In this document: positions 10,005 to 21,699 of the stretch, piece by piece
How the letters are laid out: the number at the start of each line of letters is the position of its first letter
Position numbering within the stretch: position 1 is the stretch's first letter
Assembly: GCF_040954645.1 (NCBI RefSeq)
Contig: NC_092806.1
Coordinates: 127,556,952 to 127,620,951, forward strand
Length of the DNA: 64,000 bases
Origin: Diabrotica undecimpunctata
Taxonomy: Eukaryota > Arthropoda > Insecta > Coleoptera > Chrysomelidae
Direction: 5' to 3'
Position numbers and translations under genes: made by a program
Notes under the pieces: generated by a model
What the model was told of the DNA's origin: nothing
Database searches by the model: none
Seen by the model: the letters and a program-made list of their open reading frames with translations, nothing else

Positions 10005-10790
10005 TGCAAGAGATCATTAGAATACAACAACCCGGCATATCTATGTTTAGTGGACCTTAAGAAGGCGGCTGCCCGGATCAAGTTAAAGTATGTTATCCAG
10101 TTATTGTACGCAAAAGAGAACCTCTAGGAATAATCAAAACGATTGAAAATACTTCCAAAACAACACAATAAAAGTAAAAGTGGAAGAAGAACTAACCGAC
10201 CCTATTGAAGCTGGCAATGGGATAAGACAGGGAAATTCCCTGAGTCCTCTATTGTTCAACCTGGTTATGGATGAAATAATAAAAAAGTAAGAACTAAAAA
10301 AAGATACCAAATGGGAGAAAAGCAACTTAAAATAGTCCGCTATGCAGACGACGCAATACTACTCTCTCAAAGTGAACACGATTTACAAAATATGCTGCAC
10401 CAATTTAATATAACCGCCAGAAAATTTAACATGTTAATTTCCCCAAAAAAGACAAATTTACTAAGATGTAAATTTGAGCTGGAAAGTCAGATAATAGAAC
10501 AAGTGATAGAGTTTAAATATCTAGGCATCACATTATCTAGCTACGAAAAGCTCGAAACTGAAGTGGAAGATCAAGTAAAACTGGATAAAAAATAGAAGAG
10601 TAGAATGGAACGATCATATAAGCCGAATGGCAACAAATAGAGTAGTAAAGACGGCAAAAGACGGTTCCCCAATAGGAAGACGATCAGTAAGAAGACCACG
10701 AAAATGTTTGGAACGACAACTTACTGGAGGCACATTGAAAAATCAGACAGAGTCATGATAAAATGAAGAAGAAGAAGCAGACTAGCGGAT
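10005..10790 (+). pseudogene. Internally deleted LINE, RT fragment
   Basis: Plus-strand translations give PAYLCLVDLKKA near 10030, then GNGIRQGNSLSPLLFNLVMDEIIKK (10210-10290), then the open piece 10311-10595 with VRYADDAILLSQ (catalytic YADD about residues 11-14) and FKYLGITLSSY. The frame then jumps straight to a C-terminal motif, WNDHISRMATNRVVK and GRRSVRRPRKC, so the thumb region between is deleted. The end is a GAAGAAGAAG run at about 10770. It belongs to the same family as 33990-35880 and 59340-59860 by wording of the motifs. Confidence 0.65.
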
Positions 10791-10799
10791 AATAATTGA

Positions 10800-11540
10800 A
10801 CTATGACACTCAGTAATATAGATTATTTCGAAGTAATGTGTGACGTCAGAGTAAGAGGAGCTTACAATGCTATTGAGATACAAAATTTTTCCAGGCCCAC
10901 AGTGTACCAATCTCTTCTTTCTTAAATTTCTAAATTAGATCGAGATAGAATAGGATGAGCTCATCTTATTTCTTCCCCGACTATTAATTTTCAGCAGTTT
11001 ACAGTTTAACATATTTATAGTATTTACAAATAAAATTAGATGTTACATTTACTACGGCTTACGCAGTCAAACAGAACTTTATTTTAAAATGCACCATAAT
11101 GAATTAAATATGATAAAAAATTGATCATTTGTCCATAATATTTATTGTTTACATTAAAAAAAAACACTTCACCGCTTGGAAGTTGGGGCCACACCCAAAA
11201 ACGAAAACCTAGGCCTCTGGAGAAATCCAAACGAGAAGAAAACTTATTAATGGACACGATTACTTCACGTCCATCAAAGAAACAAAAATGGTCCAACCAC
11301 GTGGCGACACTGCTTAGGGTTTCCAGAAATTATAAATTAATTCCTATTTTAAGAACCATCCACAGTCCGAATTGATCCGAAAATGATTTAAGATAAAGAT
11401 AAGAAAGATGATAAAATGATTTTAAAAAATAAACAAGATGGTAAAATGATTTATTAAAATAAAAATGGGAAAGATATGTGTAAAATGACGGTACTTACAT
11501 AGTGTTTTCACAATACATGACAAAACGACTGGCTGCTTTC
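10800..11540. other. No gene recognised
   Basis: AT-rich. A 76-codon frame at 11145-11375 has no features I recognise and is probably chance. Confidence 0.45.
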
Positions 11541-11551
11541 ACCTCCCCAAA

Positions 11552-12199
11552 ATGTCAGATGACACAGCAATTTCGGCTAATCACAGAAACATTAATGTAG
11601 CTGTAAACAACTTACAGACAGCATTGGATAACATAGAAGAATGGAGTATTCAATGGAAAATAATCATCAACTCAGAAAAAACTCAAGTAGTCATATTTAA
11701 AAAGAGAAGAGAAACCCCAGACGAACAGCTTAAAGTACAAAACACTCCAGACGAATGGAAAAGAGAAACAAAATACTTAGCGGTCACAATGGATCAAGGA
11801 CTAACCTTCATGCAACATGTGGATCAAACCATCCAAAAAACAACCACAGCCAGAACGGCAATAAGAGGACTCCTAGGTAGAAAAAGCAAATTAAGACTAA
11901 AAACGAAAATAAGGCTTAACTCAAGATTAACAGCAATCATACTTCCAATAATAACATATGCATCTCTCGCATGGGGACACATAAGTAAATTAAACAAAAA
12001 GAGGATACAAGCAGCACATAATAACAGCCTCAGAGAAGCGGAAAATATACCTCGATACTTTTCTGAACGATTCCTGTTCAGAGAACTGAAACAAGTAAGG
12101 GTGACAGACACAGTGGAAGAAAAAGCCAGAACAAAGTTCGCTGAGCTAGAGAACCACCCAAGCCCGATACTGCGAGAGATAATCAGATCTATTCTGTAA
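11552..12199 (+). pseudogene. Jockey-type LINE, 3' part of RT (5'-truncated)
   Basis: A 215-residue open frame starts at the RT active site: SDDTAISA at residues 2-9 corresponds to the YADDTAI motif of Jockey-type LINEs, so everything before it is missing. NSEKTQVVIF (about 41), TKYLAVTMDQGLTF (76-90) and the thumb/C-terminal segment ITYASLAWGHISK, KRIQAAHNNSLRE, PRYFSERFLFREL follow in normal order, with no stop. The Met is an accident of the truncation (PKMSDDTA). Sequence up to about 12600 may be its 3' UTR, but I see no certain end. Confidence 0.7.
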
Positions 12200-12711
12200 C
12201 TTTTAAAAAATCGAATAGAAATGACCAAGTCGAATCGTAATTACCTGAAATCGGAATGTTGGATATCTATCGCGTCATTTTTGTGTTTGGATTGGCATTC
12301 TGTAACTCACATCGTAATCGGTGTAAATCGAAAACGCCAACTTCTACTTGACGAGCTCAGAAGTTAGTGGCAACCCCGCACTAAAAAGAGAAATAAGTGT
12401 TCTGTGACGTTATGTTACTGGAAAGGCTAGAGCGCGCGAAAAATTTCTTCAAAAAAGAAGATTATATTTCAAGCTTGTCGTCAAGTAGTTTTGATTTGTT
12501 TTGGTTAAGTTTAAAAAGTTCGTTACAAGAATAAAAAAGGCAAGCGGAACACCAAAGAAAAACACATCTGCTGAGCAGTTAAATTATTTAGTAAACTTTA
12601 TCTAAATAAATCTAAATAAATAACACCACAGACTAAAAAATGTCAGACTAAAAAAGTCAACAAATAAATGTCAAAACAATAATGATACAGTGAGCAATAT
12701 CAAAACAAATC
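12200..12711. other. Probable LINE 3' UTR and anonymous DNA
   Basis: Noncoding, follows directly on the LINE frame above. A short tandem TAAATAAATCTAAATAAA occurs at about 12598-12621. Confidence 0.35.
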
Positions 12712-12855
12712 ACCAATTTCCGAGATGGAAATCGAAACATCAAATATAACCTATTTTCAATTAAAATTATTGTTTATTCCCGATAAATATAGTAAATAAT
12801 ATAAAAAAATGACAGAAGAAAGTAGTTTCAGATCCATATTGGTGTGATTTATCAA
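12712..12855 (+). repeat. Penelope-associated stem motif, copy at 12.7 kb
   Basis: ATTTCCGAGATGGAAATCGAAACATCAA (here 12715-12742), then a TTATTCCC and ATGACAGAAGAAAGTAGTTTCAG context, lines up over about 130 bp with 27767-27905 and, for the first 35 bp, with 6833-6866. The core folds as ATTTCC/GGAAAT with a 4-5-nt loop followed by GAAAC. It is an interspersed repeat; the link to Penelope-like elements comes from the 27.7-kb copy. Confidence 0.55.
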
Positions 12856-12885
12856 TATGGTATCCATGCATACCGTAGATGTGCA

Positions 12886-12960
12886 TGTGTGTGTCGGCAT
12901 TTTTTTTTGGTTGTGTATGTGTATGTACGTATGTGTGTATTTGTGTATGTGCGTGTGTGA
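12886..12960. repeat. TG-rich simple repeat
   Basis: Imperfect TGTGTA/TGTG microsatellite interrupted by a T run. Confidence 0.75.
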
Positions 12961-15029
12961 CAAACTACAGATAATGACAAAGCTGCTGCCTCTAGTTCAC
13001 GTTCCTAATTGATTCGTGGGTTTTTATTTGGTTATACCTCATTCACACCTGTCTTATTGTCCTATATAACCAAAGGACGTTACCTACTATTGAGACACGC
13101 CGTGTTGGGGATAAAACCTTCGCCCAGTCTGTTCTGCGGGCAGTAGGTATAAAGTAAAGTTTTTCTCGCAAAGTATTGGTAAAATATAGGGAAAACGCAG
13201 ACCATTGAAAGAAAAAGGTGTCCTAAATGACCAGATAATGGACTGTGCTAGATTTCGAAGAACGTATAGAGGCCGCAGAAGATAGGGAAATTTTGGCCAG
13301 AATAATCGCTAACCTCTATTAACGGACAAAGGACTAGAAGATGCAAATTATGAAAAATACATTATCTAACTCTGGAAATATATATTATGTAAATGATATA
13401 ATAGACGCGTTGTATAATCAGTAGAAGTCAGCAAAGCGTAAAAAATTAAAAATTTATCATTTATTCTAATAGACAAATGCCACCAAAAAAAAAGTTGTCT
13501 GTTGAATTATATATATTCTTATTATGCTTTAGATAGCCATTAACATACAAGTTTCGACAGTCTTTGTTAGCGTGACACGCCAAAACAAACAAAATTATTT
13601 ATCGATGAAATTATAATCGGAAGTTCTAAGACATCCATCGCATAGTTTAGCAGTGCTAATGTTTGATTTATTGATGATTATGACGCAGTAAGCCATGAGC
13701 CATAACCTACTTTAATGTCAGCTTGTTAATTGTTTTATTCACCTCTGGCCTTTGAGATTAGTCACGGACGACGTGATTCGCTAAAAATAATAGGGTCAAG
13801 TGGTGTAAACAAAAACTGATGGTCGAAATTTTGTATCGCGAATTTAAAGGACAGGGACGATTTGGATTTAGTTTATATAAATTTAAAATTTATTAATATT
13901 TCAATTATGTAAAAGCTAATATGTAATATGTCTAAATGGACCACAAATTAACAGGGCACTTGCTTCTTAAAATAAATTCACAATGGAATACAAATACGGA
14001 TTTGAAGCAAACAGTAGAGCAGTAATTGTAATTAAAATTACATAATATTTTATTTATATCTATTGATTGATTTTGATTATTTTATTGACGATACGCATTC
14101 AAGGCTGAAATCGTTCTATAAAAAAATGTTTCGTCACTCACTGGCGATTTTAATAGCAGATTAGGTTAGGTTAGGTTCAATATGACGGTACGACAGCAAT
14201 GTTCTGCACGAAACTCAGAACTTTGCTCTACATTATATTCATTTAGATTAAGATAAGATTTTCTTTTACATAAATTGCAACTCCGCCTTGTCGTTACTTG
14301 TTACCTTACAAAAAAATTAGCTAATGAAAAGCCGGAGATGCTAATCATTTTTAAATTTTCTTCACTTTGCCAGTACTCCGAAAAACATATGACGTCATAT
14401 AATTTTTGATCCGCAAGAAAAGTTCATAGATCATATCGACTTTATTTGAAATACACTGCAAATTAACATGAAACATGCTTATCGTACCTTGTCGTATTAG
14501 TTTATTTTGATAAAAGTTTGTAGAAGCTTCTAGGTTTCTTCTTCCGTCTTTTTTATGTGCTGAAAATTTTTTTTGAAGTTAAATATCCTAACGTTAGCTC
14601 CTTTGTGCCAAATATTAGGACTGTAGACGTCGTTAATTTTATCGAAAGGGAAAGATACTTTATATGTGGAGTATTTGTCAGTTCTTTGCGATTCTATGCA
14701 ATTAAAAGTAATAACGGGTACCGTCTCACCCAAAAATTTTAACACCCAAACAAATGACCACCTGGCCATGTATCATTAGAGAGATATTGCTGACCATAGT
14801 AACGTTCGTAGACTTGGCATTACTTATCAAGGAATTTTTGGTTATTGAAAAACTATGTATTTAACTTCGTCATTAGCTACATTAATTACACTACTAACTA
14901 ACTCATTTGTTAGCAATTTGATTAACTTATTTGAATAATTTCGTTGTCAAAGGTAGTTAGTCACTATTTCACCTCATACCAATAGCATCACTGGAATTGA
15001 AGTTTGAGAAATACTTAAAATTGACTAGA
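12961..15029. other. Mostly anonymous DNA; possible LINE 3' scrap
   Basis: At 13240-13320 the plus strand reads EAAEDREILARIIANLY, close to the last residues of several LINE proteins, so a short 3' end may lie here. The rest has no supported gene. Confidence 0.35.
14161..14176 (+). repeat. Three TTAGG units (interstitial telomere-type motif)
   Basis: TTAGGTTAGGTTAGGT. TTAGG is the common insect telomere unit; three units can arise by chance. Confidence 0.6.
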
Positions 15030-15112
15030 CCAGTAAATTTGAGGTTTAACCTTGAATAACCTTGCGTCTGAGTTGTATTACATTCCTGACAAATAACTCT
15101 TCCGCATATCTT
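15030..15112 (+). repeat. Dispersed repeat, copy 1
   Basis: ACCTTGAATAACCTTG ... GTATTACATTCCTGACAAATAACTC resembles 33075-33140 (GACTTTGAATGACCTTG ... TTTATTACATTACTGACAAATAACTC) in the same orientation. No coding potential; family unknown. Confidence 0.4.
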
Positions 15113-15374
15113 ATAACGATATCCAGAAGTTCTGTTTTAGATTTTTGAATTTTCTTTAAATGTTTGTCTACAAACCAAACTACCAAACAAAAGACAATCA
15201 AAGTAATTTTTAATGCAGTATCGACGCTCACTATGATTTTGTCGATGCTTCTACAACGCTTTGTTACCGAACTTTTTGTGATGTTAAAAGTTTGGTCAGT
15301 CGTTGATCTGTGCCTCTGTTTATGCCACAATTTATACTTAGTATGACTCTTATGTGAAGATGTGTATATAGAAA

Positions 15375-15553
15375 ATGGATTATCTGAGACGAAGCTGCGG
15401 TAGATCGAAACTGGAGAGAGTTAGAAAAAAATAAGAAACGAAATCAAAATGGAGCGAAATATCAATAATGACATAGAAAGAAAACAATTAATCTGGTTCG
15501 GACATGTTAAAAGAGTGCCAGAGTACAGATGGCCTAGAAGAGTACTGTAATGG
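15375..15553 (+). pseudogene. LINE 3' end, inverted relative to its neighbour
   Basis: The plus strand reads MDYLRRSCGRSKLERVR (15375-15425) and, after a one-base shift, ERKQLIWFGHVKRVPEYRWPRRVL (15472-15550), the usual C-terminal block of insect LINEs. The body at 15557-16955 is on the opposite strand and breaks off exactly before this block, so both probably come from one element whose last ~180 bp was flipped. Confidence 0.6.
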
Positions 15554-15556
15554 ATA

Positions 15557-16955
15557 ATTATGGTGTTATAAATATTCATCGTAGTTTCCTTAGTCAGTGT
15601 TTTGCTTTTAAGTAATCTTTTGTTTGCAAAATAAGCTTTATTCGCTGCTAATATTTTTTCTTTTATTTTGAATTTCCGTTCTCCGGTTTTGATTATTGTA
15701 ACTCTTAGGTATTTGAAGTATTCTACTTCTTCAAACTCAGAACCTCCTATTTTAATTTTTTTCGTTTTCCCTAATCTTAATATTTTTGTCTTTTCTTGAT
15801 TTAATCTTAGTCCCATTACCTCCCCTTTCTCTTTCATTTCTTCTAGCGTTTCTTTCATTATTTTCCTGTTCTTGGCAATAATAGCAATATCGTCTGCATA
15901 TGCGATTATTTGACCACCTCTTGTTCTTAGATTTTCATTATTTATTTTTCGTAGTACATATTCTAAGGCTAGATTAAAAAGCGTTGTTGATAAGGCATCT
16001 CCTTGTTTTATCCCTTTATTTATACTGAATTCCTCTATCTCTCCTCTTTGTGTCATTATGCTGATTTTTGTAGTTCTCATTGTCATTTCTATTAATTTTC
16101 TGAGTTTATGTGGAATTCTTAATGTTTTAAGTGCTATCATTAATCCTTTCCTTTTAATTGAATCAAATGCCTGTTTGAAGTCTATGAATATCATTTCCAA
16201 TGCTGATTTATATTCGTTTACATTTCCATTATTTTATTTTATTGTGTGTATTCATCTATTGTAATCTTCCTTCTGTGAATCCACATTGGTACTGTCCCAG
16301 CCCACTGTCTTCTTTGTGATCTTTGGTAACTAGGTATTCCTCTATAATTTTCACAAATTTGTTGGTCTCCCTGTTTATGTATTGTTATGACCTGCACTAC
16401 CTCCCAGTCACCTGGCATTTTCTCTTCTTTCCATATATTTTTCGATAGTGCCAGTATTTTTCCTCTAGGCTCCCTTCCTCCGTATTTTATTAGTTCCATA
16501 TTAATTCCATCTTTACCAGGGGCTTTTCCATTATTGCTTCTCTGTATTACTTACTCCAATTCCTCTAATGTTGGTTCTTTTGAAATTTCGATGTCTACTT
16601 CATCTACTTCGTCTGCTTCTTCTTTCTGCACTGTTTCCTCCTCGTTATTTATTTCTTCTCCTGTTGTGTCCTCCATCAAGATCTCTCTGTAGTAATCCCT
16701 CCATACTTGCTTGTATTCTTGATCCTCTATTATCACTGTTCCCTCTTTATTTTTTATTCCGTTTGTTTTGCCTTTGTATTTTTTGTTTTGTTCTTTAATC
16801 TTTTTGTAAAAATTTTTCGTATTTCTGTTTGTTCTTTCCTGCTCTATTTCCTGCATTTTTTCGTTTACCCATCTTCTTTTATTTTGCCTTATCACTGTTT
16901 TAGCATTCTTTCTTAATTTTTCATAAATTAAGTACATAGCTAATAAAAAACTACA
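15557..16955 (-). pseudogene. LINE reverse transcriptase, decayed
   Basis: Minus-strand pieces are in order. A charged linker region lies at 16551-16950 (KNFYKKIKEQNKKYKGKTNGIKN). The RT entry is at 16400-16540 (GKAPGKDGINMELIKYGG, WKEEKMPGDWEVVQVITIHKQGD, ICENYRGI). After a deletion comes 15560-16200, with IFIDFKQAFDSI (first Asp, residue about 10), INKGIKQGDALSTTLFNLALE, IIAYADDIAIIAKN (catalytic YADD), LRLNQEKTKILRLG and YFKYLRVTI. It stops at NIYNTIII, just before the segment found inverted at 15375-15553. Two small deletions and frame changes make it dead. It is close in wording to the LINE at 21.7-24.5 kb. Confidence 0.75.
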
Positions 16956-18539
16956 ATGGCACAAGAAGATAGTCTCACAAAAATACTTTGTATAATATTA
17001 TATTAATATTATACGAAGAAAGCTCTTTTTATTTTTAATTCTTTATCACTATCCAATTTCACTAAAAACCCGAGGTAAGACTTTTCCTAAACAAATTAGT
17101 AATACCAGTCGGAGTAGTTAATTAAAAATAACCGAACAAGTATTTTGATAACAAACCATTAAGTGAATCATATAGAACAATTCCACATTTATAACAAATT
17201 ATCGACAGCGCTACTTGTAAACAAAAGTGACACGTTAATGGAATACTAACGATCATTGTCCAATAATGACGTTTTTAATCAACGACGATAAATACCACGC
17301 AGTTTGCTCGGTTGTAATAATTGCTTGGTCTTTTGTAACTTCTGTAATTTCTATTTAATGGCATTTCTACTTTTGTCATCGATGCAAATATTTTCTACTA
17401 TATTCGTTGTAAAGAAAAAAAATCTCAAATGGGGACTCATTTATTATACTAGTAAAGATAAAAGCTAACCTTGTTTTTTCCGAAATTTGATAACAAATGT
17501 ATGTTTTGATTTTTTTAATTTTTTTTAATTGTTCGCATCAAACATACAAGGTTATTAGTTTATGTTTTCCATTGTTTTTTGTTTGCAATATTTATTCGTT
17601 TTAATGTTATCAATATTACAAAATGTTTCAATAATTTTACCAAGAAATCATCGAAAAATTTTTAATTGTAACTTTTAAACTTGCTATGTAATTGTAACTT
17701 TAACAGGCGGTAGTAGACTTTGGTGTTGTTTTAGATTATCCAGTCATTAGGGTCTTTTATTTATGTACGTTTGGCACCTGATGATAATCTTTATCCTAAA
17801 CGTAGATTTAGCTCCTAATGCTCATTCCTTATGCAGTCATATTTATATCTTTTCAGTTATTCTGAATGTCTTATAGTTGTAATAGACGATCATGCTACCT
17901 GGTTTGATACCAGTCAGGCCCTGGGTTCCTATGATTTCAGCTTTCAGGCAGAGATTATAATCAAGAATTTCTTCGGCAGAACCATGCGGATCAATCAAGC
18001 ACCCAAAATTGGCTTCAATCTACTTCTGTACTGCAAGAGGGCTCTAACTACTGCTGTGATCCATTGCAGTGTCATTTAGAACATGGTAGAATAGTCATAG
18101 GGATTTTCTTTCAAAAAGGTTCCTGTACTTCTGTACCGGTTGTCTAACAGGAAGTATGAGACAGGCTAGGCTCGACGTTATGGAGTCTTCCAACGTTTCT
18201 TACTGAGTAGCCAGTCAACCAAGTTACCAGTAAAACCCAGGGGATGGTCGAATGCTTACTGCCCATTAGCTATATGACTAGGAAGACGAAACGAAAATAA
18301 AAGAGGAACAAAAATCAGATTTTCATTTTTTTACTACATATAAGCATTTAATAGTACGTGGCTAAAAACTGAAAAGGTATCTAGTAATCATCACAGAAAA
18401 TTTCTCCACAAGAAAAAAGATCTGGTGAGATTTTTAAAAGTATTTCTTTGTATATAATATACAAAAAGTTTTTGCAATTATTCGTTTTTAGTAATTAAAT
18501 AAAGTCTAAGCTTATTTTAACTCTCTTCTTTTTTTACAG
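16956..18539. other. No gene recognised
   Basis: AT-rich. The sequence at about 16959-16985 (ATGGCACAAGAAGATAGTC) resembles the tail of the Penelope-associated repeat at 27.86 kb. A frame at 17831-18079 has no recognisable features. Confidence 0.4.
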
Positions 18540-18573
18540 GTATGTTTGCTGTCATGACATCAACAACTATATT
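18540..18573 (+). other. Candidate 34-nt internal exon (microexon)
   Basis: A long pyrimidine tract ending in TTTTTTTACAG (18529-18539) is followed by 34 nt and then a perfect GTAAGT donor (18574-18579), with a possible branch site TTTTAAC upstream. The short stretch is open in two frames (YVCCHDINNYI, and MFAVMTSTTIL if translation starts here). It could belong to a host gene whose introns hold the rest of the window. Chance pairing of splice signals is possible in AT-rich DNA. Confidence 0.3.
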
Positions 18574-18579
18574 GTAAGT

Positions 18580-19925
18580 AGAAAATATTTAAAAGAATTA
18601 AAATTGTAAAACTATTAGTTTATTGTACTCATTTTCCAGATCATTTGTAATTAAACTTACGTAATATTACCAAATCAAAAATTTTCATATTCAGAAAAGA
18701 TATTTTCATATTGATTTAAAAGTATAAATGAGTTTCCTTCTTCTTCTTCCTTTGTAACAATATAACTTCCTTCTAAAAGTTGGGAACCAATGTTTAACAT
18801 TAAAACTCACAACTTTCTTTGGAAGCCAATTAATTGTTAAGTCTTTGTCTAGCTCAGTCTCTCAGATGTGAGAACGTCTTATCTTAAATGTTAATCGAAA
18901 AAATGAGTTTGGAAAATTTAACTTAACTGGGACTAATCATATTTATTGTACAAAAAAAAGAAAATGAAGTTTTAATATTAAAACAAATCAAATCCTGCCT
19001 TATTTTACATAAAAATTTTAAAATACTTATAGCACTAGATACTTAAGACACTATTGGCTTCATGCAGGTGACTGGATAGTAGGCTTCAGGTATTGGCTGG
19101 ATGGATTGCAGTTAGTGTGGTTGTTGGCTTCAGATATTGGTCTAAATGAGGCTAAATGTTTGCATGAATGGCATGTATTAATTTCAGGCAGCTGTTGAGT
19201 TCCCCATAGTAGCGACCATGCTAGGACAGTCTATTAATCCCGTTGGTACCATATGGTTTGGCTAATCTCACCCAAAAGGGCAAAAAAGTTGTATAAGGAT
19301 AAAACAAACCAAGGAAGAGATTTAACGATGTGAATGAATTTCCCAGCAGAAAATCCAGCTTAAGTAGACAAAAGATGCAGAAAAAATATTCCCTTTCATT
19401 ATTTAGACATGAAGACTGACATGCCAGGACGGAGTTGCCATCAAGAATGTCTTCGGCATTAAGAAAGTTAACAAATGAATGAATGAAAATAAATTTGAGT
19501 AAAATAATTATTTGAAGAAAAATAACAAACATGTGGCGTTTATAACGTTGGACCTTCCTTAATTGAGTTAAACTCTCTATTTTATCGAGCAGTATAAGCT
19601 TTTGCAACCGGTATTCTGTAAGTGTACGTTGTTATCAGGGTTTATAGGCCGTGATCCGGAAATTTTTATAATAGAAGTTTCGTCTGCAACTGTAGCAAGC
19701 ATCGAAAGCGGTATCAAATTATCCTTTCCGTCGATCATTGATGCTCTTGCTTGAGTATTGGAAGCAGTCGTCTGCCGTTCGGGATCTGTCGGTTGGATTG
19801 GACCGAATCGATATTAGGTTTTGGCGTGTCTAGGAAGAATTTTTATATTTCGTAGTACTGAGAGTTCACGAAGACATCGGGTTCACGAAAACAACAAAAA
19901 CAAGAAAAACAAGAACTTTAGTAGC
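18580..19925. other. No gene recognised
   Basis: A 128-codon minus frame at 19221-19607 is hydrophobic and matches nothing I know. Repeated phrases such as GGCTTCAGGTATTGGCTGGA (19081) and GGCTTCAGATATTGG (19126) suggest a decayed repeat. Confidence 0.4.
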
Positions 19926-20780
19926 TCGGTGCAGGGCCTATTTGTGGGACCTTCAAACACTTAGATTTCCTAAGGTGGGTCCATTGTATCACCCCCATCA
20001 TAAAGATTGACTAGGCCCATAAGGACCTAGTCTTCGGCATTTCTGAAGCAGCAGGGGCTCTAACTCTGAGCTCTTTCTGCAATCAGAACGTCTAATCCTT
20101 CAGTAACTTTGTGGCCTCACAGAAACTCCATATGGCTCGGTAGCATAAAGGCCGAACCCAGGATCTACCACCTCTGATAGGCCAGTGCTGGACACTTCCA
20201 GAGCACATGTGAGAAGGTTTCCTCTTCCTCATCAGATAGATGGCACCGCGGGTCATCCGCCAATCCTAGCAGATGTAGATGCCGCGGGAGTCTACAGTGA
20301 TGCTGGCCACCAAAGAGCATCACCTACGGTTTAGAAGGAGAAGTTGGCTGTAAGACTTTTGGTTGGTCCCACTATGTAGAGCCTAGCCTATCTTATATCT
20401 TCACTACAGTACTAGGACTCCTCGAATCTCCACAAAAGAAGCTTCTTGAGACTAATGACACTCCATCACAGGTTCGGGTCCCACAGGCAGACTGGATGAG
20501 CCCCATTTTGCCAGGGCTTCAACCCGTTCATCCCTTCCACACCTGTGTGTTCTAGCACCCATATTGGTTAGGACATCATCCAGTGCTCTCTTCATCCAAG
20601 AACCAGATTTTGGATGCTTCCAGAACCTTTAGAGCTGCTTGACTGTTAGGACAGATAGAGATGGTCCTGCTCGAGCAAGCCCTATCTATTATCTCCTGTA
20701 CAAATACCAGGATCGCAAAGATCTTGGCCTGAACTACGTCTGTTTCACTCAGGACTATGTCTCTCCACAATAGCAGACGT
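19926..20780 (-). pseudogene. LINE C-terminus with RNase H domain and Cys/His tail
   Basis: Read on the minus strand, 20576-20770 gives VQAKIFAILVFVQEIIDRA and then ISICPNSQAALKVLEASKIW, an RNase H domain as in I/LOA/R1-type LINEs. The usual DSQAA catalytic Asp is Asn here (PNSQAA). Further on (about 20150-20310) come LLxGHCxLRRHLHLLGLADDPRC and EEEETFSHVLWKCPAL, the Cys/His region at the end of such proteins. Stops and shifts lie between. The RT itself is absent, so this is a 5'-truncated copy. Confidence 0.65.
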
Positions 20781-20837
20781 AGAATGTAATGGAATCTAAG
20801 CGAGCGGGTTTGTTGCTGCCTATAAAATTCCTAAGAA

Positions 20838-20910
20838 ATGAGGCCAATAAAAGGAAGACAGCCATAATGATTTCCAACCTCCGATAAGAAAAGAAACCTA
20901 AATAACGATA
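20838..20910 (+). pseudogene. Short LINE 3' end
   Basis: NKRKTAIMISNLR on the plus strand matches the last residues of LINEs at 31.9 kb (KIRIAMMISNLR) and 46.35 kb (NKVRIAVMIAKLR). Only the very 3' end is present. Confidence 0.45.
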
Positions 20911-21699
20911 AGAAGAAGTACCAGGTCAAACTTTGACAGCCTCTTATATCAAATGGGAATAGTAAAATTAATAATACCTTTTCTTTAAAATTAAGACATC
21001 TTAACAATGAAGGAAAAAAGTAAAAATATGACCTACAACAATTTTTGATTTGCTTTCAAATTCAAACTAGTATTTTGAATAAAGTTAATATTCAGGAACG
21101 TGTATCTAATTTAAATATTGCGTGTTTTTTGATTAGTGAAGTCAATAATTTGAAATTTGAGGTGTTTAACATCTTGGGTGTTCCGTAAGTAATGATGACA
21201 CGCGAAGGGTACAAGTTCATTTACTTTATGTATGGTATAACAGAATGTAATACCTCAGTGTTTATGTCTAGAGACAGGTCGGATTTCAGAGCCACACAGC
21301 AAGTTTGAAATTCAGGAGTCAGCGGTTTGAAAAGGAATGAACTTGCCAGCACTTTATTGGTATTATGCTGGAATTTGCTTTCTCTGAAGATCCATACACT
21401 AAGTATTATAATGCAATTTATAGGTAACATATGACTCATGTAGTCAGTTCTACGCGAAAAGCACTGATGTTTTACAATTTAAATAAACTGTTATGTAATA
21501 ATAAAGATATTTCGCTGCATCTGCTAAAGTAGGAATATCCGTTTCAAATCAGTTCAATGCAGTATGAATGTTGGAGAATATTCAGTCCCACAATTATGAA
21601 TTATAAATTTTACTATTTGAAAAATCACATTTTACTTATAGGACACATTATCTAAGTTATTGTTTATTGGAATGTATATATTTATAATAAAGAAATTAG
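20911..21699. other. No gene recognised
   Basis: AT-rich with no supported feature. Confidence 0.45.
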
